Positions 1 to 10,244 of a stretch of 64,000 bases of DNA are shown here, one piece after another (within the stretch, counting starts at the first letter, position 1; each line of letters opens with the position of its first letter). The notes beneath the pieces were generated by a model. That model ran no database searches, was not told the DNA's origin, and saw nothing but the letters and a program-made list of their open reading frames with translations. Position numbers and translations under genes: made by a program. The DNA comes from Epichloe hybrida (taxonomy: Eukaryota > Ascomycota > Sordariomycetes > Hypocreales > Clavicipitaceae): contig JAFEKR010000007.1 of the NCBI GenBank assembly GCA_019022495.1, positions 1,178,001-1,242,000 of the forward strand, written 5' to 3'.

Positions 1-1
1 G

Positions 2-2788
2 ACTGCCATGTTTGCTGTATTCACATCTGGCAGCACAGGCAGTCCCAAGGGAGTCGTGCTGACACATGAGAACTTCTGCTCTAGCGTGGAGTATCAGCTC
101 GAGCTTCTCTCATTCACATCCGAGTCTCGCGTCTTTGATTTCGCATCATATGCATTCGACATCGCCATTCACAACGCCTTTGCAACCTTGGTTGCCGGTG
201 GCTGCCTGTGCGTTCCGTCCGAGAAGGACCGCAAGGAAAATCTGGCCAAGGTCATGAGGGACATGCGAGCCACCATTGTTGATCTCACGCCGACAGTGGC
301 TGGTCTTCTAGACCCCGAGACTTTGCCTGATTTGAAGACGATCATTTTTGCCGGAGAGGCCGTCACAGTTGAAGACTGTACACCGTGGTGGGGGAAGGCT
401 CAAGTGATCAATGCCTACGGGCCCGCGGAATGCCACATATGCGTGGTCAACTGCGCCGCCTCGTCCAGCCCTGAGGGGGCAACTCGGATAGGCAAGGGAG
501 CTGGTGTTGTGACTTGGGTTGTCGACCCGGAGAACCATGACCGTCTGCTACCCCCTGGGGGCACGGGCGAGCTCTTGATTGAAGGGCCGCTTGTTGGACG
601 TGGCTATTTACAGGACGTGAGGAAAACGGAAGCGTCATTCATTCACGACCCTGCATGGCTGCTTCGAGGCTCTTCGGCCCACCAAGGACGACAGGGACGG
701 CTTTACAAGACGGGCGATCTGGTGCGTTATCACGAGGACGGGAGCCTGTCATACGTCGGTCGCAAGGATACACAAGTCAAGATCCGTGGACAGCGAGTCG
801 AGCTTGGCGAGGTTGAGGTCTGTCTCCAGGAGTGCATGGACAGCAAGCATCAGGTTGTGGCGGAAGTCTTTTTGCCGCACGAGAACAAGTCGGAACCGTT
901 TTTGGCAGCGTTCCTGCATTCGAAGAATCATCTTCATACTGGTTCGGAGGCCCAGGTTGCCCCCTTGACCGCTCAATTGAAGGACAGATTGGCACAGCGC
1001 CTACCAAGCTACATGTGGCCAGTTGTTTTGGTCTACATGAAAGAGTTTCCCGTGACAGCTACGGGAAAGATAAACCGCCGAGAACTACGTGAGATGGGAC
1101 GATTGATGTTTCACAATAGCTCGCACCTGACCTCTGATGGGTCGAGCAACGGCGAACTGGTAGCGGAAACGGAGCAGCCAGCCTATGTGCTGGCGCAAAA
1201 GATTGCCTCCATCGTTCCGGCTTGCCACCGGGCAGGATTAGCAGGACCTGACGGTTTCCGCGACGTGCTTCTTGCCTCCTCTGGCCTCGACTCAATAAAC
1301 ATGATGTCCCTCATGTACTTCATCTCCAAGAAGCTCGGTGTGAAGCTCGGCATGAAGCAGCTCGCGGACGAGACCATGACTATTCGTGCTTTGGCGAGGT
1401 GTGTGGCGGAGAAGCAAACAGCTGCGGTCTCCCATGAGCCCAAAAACTCGGTACAAACCGGCGGCATCGACACTCTGGCCGAGATCAACCGTCTAGACTC
1501 TCGCATCTCTGAACATCAGATACTGAATTGTGCCATGACAGACGTCGACTCACCAAAGAAGACTGGTTCCAATCTGATCGTCTTTCTCACAGGCGCCAAT
1601 GGCTATCTGGGCACTCAGATCTTACGACAGCTCCTCGAGCACAGAAATGTAGACCGCGTTATTGCCTTGGTACGCGGCACATCGCCAGCCTCGGCAAGAA
1701 CGCGTGTCATTGATGCGGCAAAAAAATCACTTTGGTGGACAGACGTGCACGGCGAGAAGCTTGATGTCTGGGTAGGAGACCTCTCATTGCCGTGCTTGGG
1801 GCTCGATTCTACCAACTGGGCGCTTCTCAAGGATGGCAAGTCAGTTGATGTCATCATTCACAACGGCGCAACGGTGCACTGGGCAAAGAGCTACTCGGCA
1901 CTCGAGGCCACCAATGTCCGCTCAACCGTCCATCTGCTGCTCATTGCACTGTCATCGCCTCGGGCGAGGTTTGTCTACGTGTCCAACCGGCGCACAGCCG
2001 GCTCGGAAAACCTGACAGAGGCGGACATAGCCCGCGGTCTGGTACACGTGGACTCGGTCGCGTACAGCCAGACCAAATTCGTTGCGGAGGCGTTGGTCAA
2101 GCGAGCTGCGGACCGTGACGTCTCGGCAGCACGGCGCCTCGCCGTGGTGAGCCCCGGCTACGTTGTAGGCACGCCTGCCGAGGGCATTGGCAACGCGGAT
2201 GACTACGTCTGGCGGCTTGTGGCAACTTGCGTCAGGGTGGGCGCGTACAACATTGACGAGGGGGACACATGGCTGCCTCTGGCTGACGCAACGACCGCGG
2301 CGGCCGTCATCACCGGAGCAGCGTTCCGATGGGAATCCGAGGCCAAGACGGTGACGCCAGTCATGGACGGTATAACCTGGGCTGGAATCTGGAGCATCAT
2401 GAGCGGCATGGGATATCGGCTCCGAGGCATGAACGCGAACGAGTGGCTGGCCGCTGCTCTGGCCGACGTTCAACGAGTCGGTGAGAGACACCCCTTTTGG
2501 CCGCTGGCGCACCTGCTCGACGGTCAAAAGCTTCAGGGGAAGAAGACGGGGGGAACATGGGATCAGACTGGTCACACCCCGTTGGTATTGAAGGTTGCCC
2601 TGAGAAAAACAGCAGAGTCTTTGTGCAGGGCCGGGTTTCTGCCCCTGCCCCTGCCCCTGCCTAATCACGGAGAATGCGGTGACACATTGGATAGGCACGA
2701 AGAAAAGCCTCGGCTTGAGTGTGATGTAGTTTTTCGGCGAGCTGCTCCCGGCATCTCGGAGCAAGTTGCGGTGGCCACGACCGTGTAA
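2..2788 (+). CDS. NRPS-like synthase, adenylation-thiolation-reductase (5' truncated by window edge)
   Basis: An adenylating, carrier-bound, reductively releasing enzyme: an acid or amino acid is activated with ATP, loaded on phosphopantetheine and released by NAD(P)H as an aldehyde or alcohol. The reading frame is open from base 2, so the gene begins upstream; the first ATG lies just before core motif A3 (FTSGSTGSPKG). The visible 928 residues hold A4-A5 (AFDIAIHN, NAYGPAE), A8 (YKTGDLVRY), A10 (TATGKINRREL with the catalytic Lys near 351), a carrier domain (LDSINMMSL, Ser near 428) and a thioester-reductase Rossmann domain from about 520 (TGANGYLG; YSQTK as the YxxxK pair). No N-methyltransferase or condensation domain is visible after the A domain. 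The reductase homology ends at about GFLPLP; a 45-residue tail follows a CCCCTG hexamer repeat (2640-2660) and has no domain. It could be a stand-alone A-T-R enzyme or the last module of a larger NRPS. Confidence 0.93.
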   Translation, partial: TAMFAVFTSGSTGSPKGVVLTHENFCSSVEYQLELLSFTSESRVFDFASYAFDIAIHNAFATLVAGGCLCVPSEKDRKENLAKVMRDMRATIVDLTPTVAGLLDPETLPDLKTIIFAGEAVTVEDCTPWWGKAQVINAYGPAECHICVVNCAASSSPEGATRIGKGAGVVTWVVDPENHDRLLPPGGTGELLIEGPLVGRGYLQDVRKTEASFIHDPAWLLRGSSAHQGRQGRLYKTGDLVRYHEDGSLSYVGRKDTQVKIRGQRVELGEVEVCLQECMDSKHQVVAEVFLPHENKSEPFLAAFLHSKNHLHTGSEAQVAPLTAQLKDRLAQRLPSYMWPVVLVYMKEFPVTATGKINRRELREMGRLMFHNSSHLTSDGSSNGELVAETEQPAYVLAQKIASIVPACHRAGLAGPDGFRDVLLASSGLDSINMMSLMYFISKKLGVKLGMKQLADETMTIRALARCVAEKQTAAVSHEPKNSVQTGGIDTLAEINRLDSRISEHQILNCAMTDVDSPKKTGSNLIVFLTGANGYLGTQILRQLLEHRNVDRVIALVRGTSPASARTRVIDAAKKSLWWTDVHGEKLDVWVGDLSLPCLGLDSTNWALLKDGKSVDVIIHNGATVHWAKSYSALEATNVRSTVHLLLIALSSPRARFVYVSNRRTAGSENLTEADIARGLVHVDSVAYSQTKFVAEALVKRAADRDVSAARRLAVVSPGYVVGTPAEGIGNADDYVWRLVATCVRVGAYNIDEGDTWLPLADATTAAAVITGAAFRWESEAKTVTPVMDGITWAGIWSIMSGMGYRLRGMNANEWLAAALADVQRVGERHPFWPLAHLLDGQKLQGKKTGGTWDQTGHTPLVLKVALRKTAESLCRAGFLPLPLPLPNHGECGDTLDRHEEKPRLECDVVFRRAAPGISEQVAVATTV

Positions 2789-3640
2789 GCTCACGACGCC
2801 AAAAATTGAAAAGGATCCATCTGTCCAGATCGTGGCTTGTCTGTAGACTTGTCATAGATAGCTCCGCATTAGCAAGATTTAGATATTCAAGGTGATTGGT
2901 GTGCCTAGACTTTAGTGGCTTTAATGCTCCGTGTTTGCGCAAGTCAAGTCCGGCGACAAGGTCATCGACAAAGACGGCCCGTCCCGGCCGTTCCGGTTGG
3001 CAAAAGAGGAGGGACTATTGGCTAATGCGGTCACTGGCATATGCGGCTAGTAAATTAAGCAAATCGTATGCATGTCCGTACGGACGTACATGCAGCCCGT
3101 ATACAGCCGGACCACGTATACTCCGTAGATGCATATAGAGACGGGTCGCGTATTCGGAACTTGCGCGGAACATAGCCAGATCAAACATGGCGTAGCTGAG
3201 GTGAAACACAGGCAGCCGGAACCAAGCCCAAGCAGGCATCTGTGCCGCTGCTCCGACAGATTCGCGTCATGGTTCAGTGATGTCGTGATCGAGAGCTGGA
3301 TGCGCATTGATGCCTAATAAATGCCGATGGACAGTTTCGGGGGGAGGGGGGGGGCACGGCTAGCCGCTCCCCTGATGTTTGAAAAAGGCCGCATACAAAG
3401 GACAGCTTGACAGTCGGTAGACAAAATCAGCTCGGTGAGATTTCGTCAACTGCATGTCGTACTAGTAATCTAGACCAACAGGGAACTCGAACATCAAACA
3501 CGCGTGCAGGACGAGTCGTATTCGAACTTGTACGTGTATAAACGAGTGCTAGCCAACTAAACGGTGACCTTATCCCGACAGATCATGTCTTTTCCCGCCT
3601 CCGTCTCTCTCATCTGCATCTAAAACATCACATCGCAATC
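2789..3640. other. Intergenic, NRPS-like to NmrA-like
   Basis: No gene is supported here. The stretch contains an exact copy of the recurrent 9-mer TACTCCGTA (3119-3127), neighbouring CGTACGGACGTAC-type palindromes, a G-rich run near 3340-3353, and the TATA-like promoter of the downstream gene. Confidence 0.6.
3536..3543 (+). promoter_or_regulatory. TATA-like box of the NmrA-like gene
   Basis: A GTATAAA sequence lies about 100 nt before the ATG at 3641, a usual distance for a fungal TATA element with a short 5' leader. A pyrimidine-rich stretch follows it, just before the start codon. Confidence 0.4.
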
Positions 3641-4600
3641 ATGGGGTCAACCCAACCAGGCACAATCACCAAAGTCCTCCTTGTCGGAGCCAATGGCACT
3701 CTGGGCAGTGCTCTTCTCACGGCCCTCGTGGAAGCAGAGTGCTTCCAAGTTTCCATCTTGCTGCGTTCGGTAGATCCTCCGCCTCGGGCAGACATCGCGG
3801 CCGCGGCGGCGAGAATCGGCGTCTCGCCGAGCATGAATGTCGATGAACTGGTCACGGCCTGCACTGGCCAGGACGCCGTCATCGCCGCATTCCAAATCCA
3901 CGACATCTCCCATCACCTGAACCTTGCAGAGGCCTCCTTCATCGCGGGAGTCCGGCGCTTCGTTCCCGCCGACTTTGGCAGCTGTGAGTCTTGGAACCCG
4001 GTCGCGCAGCGCCATTTCCCAATGTACGGCAAAAAGACTGTCCTGCGCAACAAGTACGAGGAGCTTGCTCAAAGAGCCATCGATGAAGGCAATCCGTTCA
4101 CCTGGACTTCGATTGTCAACGGACACTTTTTCGACTACGGACTCGAGGACAAACTCTTGCACTTCGACCTGGACACCCACGTAGCGCGGATTCTCGACGG
4201 GGGCAACATCAGAGCGTCAACCTCGACACTGCGGCGGGTTTCCGAGGCAGTCGTGCGGGTGCTGCAGAGGTGTGACGAGACTCGGAACCGAGCTTTGTAC
4301 ATCCAGAGCTTCTGTCCCACGCAGCTCGAGGTGCTGGCTGCGTTGGAGCGTGCCACGGGCACCAAGTGGCGTACTGAGCATCTCGAGTCCCAGCAGTATC
4401 TCAAGGAGAATGGTGAACTGCTCGCTACGGACTATCACAAGGCCAGTTTTGGTATTGTGTTTGTGCTGGGAACCATGGACGCAGACTGGACACGACGGGA
4501 CGGTTTTGCTATGGAATTATTGGGACTGGAGGACGAGGACTTGGATCGTGTCGTGGCTGCGGTTGTGGCCAAGAAGAAGGGGAACGTGAATGCTACATAG
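3641..4600 (+). CDS. NmrA-like / isoflavone-reductase-like NAD(P)-binding protein
   Basis: A single-exon protein of 319 residues. The N-terminus has the dinucleotide-binding loop VGANGTLGS (GxNGxxG class) at about 15-22, followed by the layout of the NmrA/PCBER (isoflavone-reductase-like) short-chain reductases: HLNLAEASFIAGVRRFVPADFG in the middle and KKTVLRNKYEEL carrying the Lys typical of the catalytic helix. Related fungal proteins are NADPH-dependent reductases in secondary-metabolite clusters or redox-sensing regulators; sequence alone does not choose between them. It follows the NRPS-like gene on the same strand at 850 bp, so it may act on the released aldehyde or a later intermediate, which is inference. 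The start is the first ATG, 100 nt after a TATA-like box. Confidence 0.88.
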   Translation: MGSTQPGTITKVLLVGANGTLGSALLTALVEAECFQVSILLRSVDPPPRADIAAAAARIGVSPSMNVDELVTACTGQDAVIAAFQIHDISHHLNLAEASFIAGVRRFVPADFGSCESWNPVAQRHFPMYGKKTVLRNKYEELAQRAIDEGNPFTWTSIVNGHFFDYGLEDKLLHFDLDTHVARILDGGNIRASTSTLRRVSEAVVRVLQRCDETRNRALYIQSFCPTQLEVLAALERATGTKWRTEHLESQQYLKENGELLATDYHKASFGIVFVLGTMDADWTRRDGFAMELLGLEDEDLDRVVAAVVAKKKGNVNAT

Positions 4601-4922
4601 TTCATGTTCACAGCCGCTGCAGCTTCCTATCATCGTAATCAAACAATCTCACCACCAGACCGTTTTCGCGCAGCCTGAGGTCCAGTGCCATGCTCAAAAA
4701 CCGCTTGTCACATCCAGTTACTGGTGACTGTTTCCACTTTTCTCGCAGTACATTACATATTGTGCTTTCAATAAACCATGGGGGAGTATTGGGCTCGTCG
4801 AACGAATATCAATCTTCCGGCTTGTCTACTTGGTTCTTCGTGCACATTGCCAATGTGTACGACACGGCCCCCCCCCCCCCTTGTGACGAATTTGCGTCTA
4901 CGCATTAGATCTCGGACCTACT
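4601..4922. other. Convergent intergenic spacer with a C13 tract
   Basis: This spacer between two convergent genes holds an AATAAA at 4770-4775, a plausible poly(A) signal for the plus-strand gene, and a run of 13 C at 4868-4880. No gene is seen. Confidence 0.5.
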
Positions 4923-6451
4923 TCATCGCCGTCCATCGCCAATGATTGTAAAAGCCAATGCGGCTGTAACGCCAGAGACGACAGAAAACAGAATGCCGAC
5001 AACTCCGTACCCAAAAACATCTCTCAGAACGCCGCCCACTATCGGCCCGATTGTAAGCCCAGCAGAGAAGAAGAGGCAATTGAACCCGTACAGTTGAGCA
5101 TAGGGCCCGTATTCCCCAAAGAATCCCGGATTGGATGCCTCGTACCTCTGCGTGACCCGTATAGCTTCCACGAAGGCCGGTGTACTGACCATGCACAACC
5201 CAATACCGTTCAAGGCCAGTATGACGCAGAGCAAGACGACCTTTGCGCTTCCGGCGACGCACTGTTGCGAAGGAAGACCCAGCGCGGCAAGACAGGGGAC
5301 TAACAAGACGAATCCGGCCGTGGCCACTGCTCTTGTTCCGTACTTGTCCACCGACCGGCCGACGACATGGCTCAGTGTCAAATGCGGCACAAAGAGCGTG
5401 ATGAACAAAAGGCCGACCGTCTGAGAGGAGAAGTGGAATAACGATTGTGCCTCGATTGGAACCGTGGCGTCGAATATTCCTCTGAACGTGGCCTGGACCA
5501 GCGTCATCATGAAGGCCATGATGAACCGGGGCTCACGGAAGCAGTAGAAGATGGGGACGGCTCGGGTAAAACTGCCGACCTGTTCGCGGATTTTGTATGC
5601 ATCATTGGAAGGAGGAGGAGAAGCAAGCAGGGGTTCGCGCTCGCGTTCCTCTGCAGCAGCGTTACTTGCGGGATCGTGCATGTTTGCCGCCTCGTACCCG
5701 GCCAACGTCTTCTTGTCGAGCACGAGAATTCGCATGACGACGTCAACACTTAGAATTCCTATTGCCACGCCGAAAACACCGGCGATGCCAACCTCGTCGT
5801 AGAGTACGCCTCCGACGACCGGGGCCGCGACTTCGCCAACAGAGATTACCGCAAAAATCTATTATGAAACTTTGTCAGATCTCTCTCTCGTAAGGAACAA
5901 AGTACAAGACGCTTACCACGCCGATGGCCTCGCCGATTCTGTCAGGGTCAGTTGTTTCTTGGACCATGGCAAGGCCCGTCGTCCAAACCACCCGGGGCAG
6001 CCAACCCCTGGACCAGCCTTGCGATGACCAGCACCGTCATGGTCTTTCCAAACGTCATCGCGGTTGTGGCGAACAACTGCAACAGCAAGCCGGCGAGAAA
6101 AGGCCGCTGACGGGCGCCAATCTTGTCCGTAACCCATCCAGCTGGAATAGCAAACAGGAGTGATGGCCCAGCATACGCCGCAAGTAAAGCGGAGGTATAC
6201 GACTGGATCTGATTGCCAGGAATAGAAAGACGGTCCTGCAGGAGAAAGGGCAATATCGGCACCATGATGCCGTACAGAAAGAGATCTGTGAAGAGCCCGA
6301 TCGCCACCGTCGTTACGATGAAGGATGGCATCGAGCGCCAATGAAGACCCCATGGTTTGCCGTTTGCCGTCATGTCGGGCGGTGAAAAAGACGTTGATAA
6401 CAATGATGTTGTAAGAATGCGAGCCTCGTCTCGCTTAAGCAAGGTGCGCAT
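4923..6451 (-). CDS. MFS drug/metabolite exporter (DHA1, VMAT-like), frameshifted
   Basis: Two exons, 6451-5917 and 5858-4923, joined by a 58-bp intron (GTAAGC..ATAG, 5916-5859). The product would be about 489 residues with 12 membrane segments: the first half has LYGIMVPILPFLL and AGWVTDKIGARQRPF (the DRxGRR-type loop), and the second half follows a polar central loop (EEREREPLLASPPP). Reading exon 1 as it stands, the frame breaks after LVQGLAA and ends at a stop; in the next frame VVWTTGLAMVQETTDPDR continues the family sequence to the intron. Exon 1 is 535 nt, one more than a multiple of three, matching one extra base in the CCCGGGG run at 5991-5997. This is either a true inactivating mutation or an assembly error. 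Its place beside the NRPS-like and NmrA-like genes suggests product export. Confidence 0.85.
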
Positions 6452-7353
6452 TTAAAAAAAAAACGATGAAGGGGAGGAGTTCTTGCAGCCGCGCAGCTAC
6501 GAATAACCTTGTATAGGATCGAAGGAGGCCACGACAGCGGGCGATGCGGTGGCCGCGTTGGTCTTTTCTTTTATGAAATGGTGGCGACAGAAATTTCCCT
6601 GATTAGTGATTCGGCGGCTGCATTTCCTTTGGTAAATCCTGTCCAGTCGATGCTCTGACGTGACGCAAGACATACATCTAGTGTAACAGACAAATTTTTT
6701 CCAGTGCGTAATTACCGCCTTTGAGACATCGTTTCTCTCTTTCCCCGCCCCGGTTTCTTTTCCCTGTTTGACCTTTTTCTTCAAGGACCAATGTCGTCCA
6801 GACGGCCGACACGAGACCTGTATCACGGCCTGACAAGAACACCCAAGCATGGGATGATGACCAGTGTCCCCTGAAATGTTGTCTCGGATCTCCATCCTTG
6901 CCGCTCCTTTTTCACCGCCATTTATCCATGACTATTTTCTGAGAGAGAGAACCATCTAGAGATGATCAATGTCTGGTCAGGATTCGCATAGTAGTTCAGC
7001 TCAAAGTAGATGCTAGGCTAGCCCATGGCGCTCAAGCCTGCGAAGAATGTCGAGGTAGGTATAGGTCGCATGTCTGCTTTGCTCCTGGCAAGCATTATAA
7101 TACGTGGTGTCGCCCATTGTCAAGAATTTTCACCCTTGTGGCTAGCTTCTTACACTCCGCTGGATTGAATGCCCTGTCCTCATAGCGCCAGACATCCTTG
7201 GGTGTGCTCATCTTGCTAATGACGAAGTTGTTCACTCCGAATAGTTCGTTCATTTGCCACTTCGCCTCGATCATGACAACTTGGGTGAGCAAAATCGATC
7301 TGGATTCAGATCAATACGCTCTACTCGATGCGCAAAGACCCGGAGAGGCTAGG
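6452..7353. other. Divergent promoter region, MFS / BBE oxidase
   Basis: The two genes diverge here. A 132-codon Cys-rich open frame on the minus strand (6895-6497) has no domain and is not accepted. A 65-codon minus-strand frame (7292-7095) has protein-like composition and may be a remnant; see findings. The poly(A) run at 6454-6463 is in the MFS 5' leader. Confidence 0.4.
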
Positions 7354-9067
7354 ATGCGAATAAAAACGTGCCGTAGTTTCGGCAAGCGGTTATCCGCTGC
7401 GGGAGAATGTAAAGGTTCAAAAAGCGGAACGAGGGCGACAAATGTGTCACTGTGGCCGACAGTTGCTCTTCTTTTATGCGTCCTATCCGCCTTCCGTCTG
7501 GCGAGGAAGCATCTCACCGATCGAGACGAACTGGCCGCTTGCCTTTCTTCCAAGCAGATTCCGTTTGTAGTCGAAAGCTCAGATGCGTGGAGTCAAAAGG
7601 CTGTGACTTGGAATATTCGACTGGCATACAAGCCCGCCGCAATCGCAATACCGCGATCTACTCGTCATGTCGCAGCTGCGGTAACATGCGGTGTCAACAA
7701 CGGCGTGCGAGTGAGTGCCAAGAGTGGTGGCCACAGCTTTGGATCCTATGGCTTTGGGGGCGAGGATGGGCATCTGGTGATTGACCTTGGTCTGATGGAC
7801 GGGATTGTCCTCGACGACGATGGATCTGCGAAGATTCAACCAGGTGCCCGGCTAGGGCGTGTGGCGATGGAACTGTACAATCAAGGCGGCAGGGCTATCC
7901 CGCATGGTTCATGCCCGGGGTAAGTGTCCCGCTCCTTTAAATTGATGATTCAAACTTGATGAAACTTGACTCTTGTACTAGATAGCTGATGGATGCAGGG
8001 TCGGCGTTGCCGGGCATGTTTTGCACGGCGGCTACGGGAATGCCTCGCGACTTCACGGCCTCACATTGGACTGGTTGATCGGTGCAACCGTTGTTCTCGC
8101 CAATGGTTCGAGAGCGCACTGCTCTGAGACGGACAACACAGACCTGTTCTGGGCATTGCGTGGTGCAGGGTCATCGTTTGGCATTGTTACCGAGTTCGAG
8201 TTCAAGACTTTCGAAGCACCCGACCAGGTCACCCCGTTTACCATCGATCTACACTGGAACGAGGCGCAAGCAGTTCAGGGATTGAAAACTATTCAAGAGT
8301 TCGCCATGACAGCTGCAAGAGAGCTCAACTTGTGGCTCTTTATGGGCAGAGTGAGCCAAAGCATTCAAGGCGTGTACTTTGGGCACGTCACTGGTCTTAA
8401 CGAGGCGATCCAGCCCTTTCTCGACCGCACTGGAGCGGAAGTTTCGTATGCAACCACTATGGGATGGATACAGGCGCATGCGCATTTCGCAAATGGTACC
8501 GACCTCAGACAAACGTCTGCATATGACTTGGTATGCCGCCTTGGTTCTATTGAAACGACGGCAGATATGGCGGAACTAACTAAATCTCAGCACAAGAGGT
8601 TCTATGGGACTAGTCTCATGGCCAATGCCCTCACAGATGATCACCTCAAGTCGTTCATGTCGGCAATCTTTAGCAACATCGACGAAGTGTCAGCGCGCCA
8701 TTCCTGGGAACTCACAGTTGCGTTTCACGGAGGTGATGGCTCAGCAATCGCAGACGTCGATACATCTGCAACCGCATACGTCCATCGCGACAAGCTGCTT
8801 CTTTATCAGTTTTCTGACATTGAAACTCACGGCCACTATCCCGAGGATGGTTTCGCTGTCCTACGGCGGTTCAGAGAGAGTGTTACCAATTCGTTGGAGG
8901 ATAGACAGTGGGGGATGTACGCGAACTATGTGGACACACAGTTGGATTCAAAGACGGCACAGAAGCTGTATTGGGGCAATAATCTCCATCGATTACAGCA
9001 TACCAAATCAGCTTTGGATCCCGATGAGGTGTTTTGGGACCCGCACAGCATTCGTCCTCTGCCCTAA
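7354..9067 (+). CDS. Berberine-bridge-type FAD-dependent oxidase
   Basis: Two exons, 7354-7919 and 7999-9067, with a 79-bp intron (GTAAGT..GCAG). The 544-residue product is a VAO/BBE-family oxidoreductase. It has both attachment residues for bicovalent FAD: the His in KSGGHSFGSYG and the Cys in HGSCPGVGVAGH, whose codons sit across the splice junction. The PCMH-type FAD fold continues through RGAGSSFGIVTEF, and the C-terminal BBE segment is YWGNNLHRLQHTKSALDP. The N-terminus carries a hydrophobic stretch (LWPTVALLLCVLSAF), so the enzyme is probably secreted or membrane-anchored. The start is uncertain: an ATG in the same frame at 7198 would add 52 residues without family character, so 7354 is preferred. 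Enzymes of this class oxidise alcohols, sugars or amines, often in natural-product clusters; the substrate here is unknown. Confidence 0.9.
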
Positions 9068-9639
9068 TCTACAACAACAAGAGGTAATGATAGGTTTATC
9101 GGCTTCCTAACGCAATGGGACGATTTAGCTCTACTATGTAGAAAGTGTTTCTCAAATGTACGTACGACAATACTCTCAGTATTACTTGTACCACCACTTG
9201 TGCCATGTTGTGTGACTAAACTTTTCATCAAAGACCACTACGCCTCATTTACATGTATGCACAGTGAAAGATGTTCAGTCTGCTTCAAACCACCGCCTGT
9301 ATACTTCTAGCCATCATGGCCGTAAAGACAGTCTGCAAAGGTGGGCTGGATGAAAAGGGCGTATGCTATGCTGTTTGGTGGGATATTAGAGAAGGCAGAG
9401 TCAGGCAGGCAGGCAGGCATCAGTTAGGTTCAGATTGATTGTTTTTTTGGATCGAATGGAAGAAGAACCTGAACACTGCGTCTAGCGTCTCTGCAGGCTA
9501 CCGTATGATGCTCCCCTTACTCAGCCGTTGAAGCATAGCTCTCTTGCAGTCTTTGATGGAACCAATCTATGCCCCCCCCCCACCCCTTTTCGTCATAATT
9601 TCTTCTCCTCTCCCTCCTCAACACATCTGTACAACACAC
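9068..9639. other. 3' flank of BBE oxidase, short GGCA repeat
   Basis: No gene is seen. It contains a short tetranucleotide repeat (CAGG/GGCA, 9402-9419) and a C-rich run near 9572-9586. Confidence 0.5.
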
Positions 9640-10244
9640 CACAGCTTTCATGTAGTCCAAATCCCCAGAAAAAGGGCACGCTTGGTAGTAGCGTGTGATA
9701 GCACCCTGGGAATGGGGTACACTATCCATGCTCCAGCACGCGTTTCCACCAGACGAATACCCGGCGGTCATGTTCGGGGGTGCTGGCCGGGCCGGCAAAA
9801 GTCGGGTCGATCTCAGGGTCATATCTAATCAACTCGGTTCACACACATCTTTGTGTCAGTGGCTTGGTAGCCGGCTTGGGATGGGACCCTTGGTCGTGCT
9901 CGCCTTCATTTTGGTTGCCATGTCCTGCCGGAAGAATCCCCAAGCAAGCCTCGTACGCGCCATCAATTATGCCGGGAGGAATACCATGATTGCAGATATA
10001 GAAGAAGCCTCCTATATTGGTAGCAGCATCGTAAATCTTACGTGCCAAACTTTGTCGTTCTTCGAGTGAGTTAATGAAAAGTAGGAGAAATGTCGATGAG
10101 CGGGATTTCAGACGGTAACGCATCACGAAGAGAGGTACGGAGGAGAACCGTTCGAGCAATAGGCACGTTGCCAGAAGCCAGACGGAGCTGAGGTTGTCTG
10201 GGTGCTTGCGGCAGCAGGGACTTCACAAGTCGTCGTGCTAGCAT
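9640..10244 (-). pseudogene. Decayed 2OG-Fe(II) dioxygenase (isopenicillin-N-synthase-like)
   Basis: The minus strand encodes the front of a non-haem dioxygenase but in changing frames. From an ATG at 10244 the first frame reads a basic, mitochondrial-type leader and SEIPLIDISPTF, then stops. The next frame continues with SLEERQSLARKIYDAATN and FFYICNHGIPPGIIDGAYEACLG, the typical DIOX_N segment. A further frame gives FFRQDMATKMKAST, then another gives QAGYQATDTKMCVNRVD ending at a stop (9825-9827), and RYDPEIDPTF follows in yet another. At least three frame changes and one stop were counted; the Fe(II)-binding HxD..H core is not found. The ATG overlaps the end of the HD-domain gene by 7 nt. 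Five or more intact segments in collinear order argue for a pseudogene rather than chance or a single sequencing slip. Confidence 0.85.

Noticed and set aside
6497..6895. 132-codon Cys-rich minus-strand frame
   Set aside because: No signal peptide, domain or regular Cys spacing; lies in a divergent promoter.
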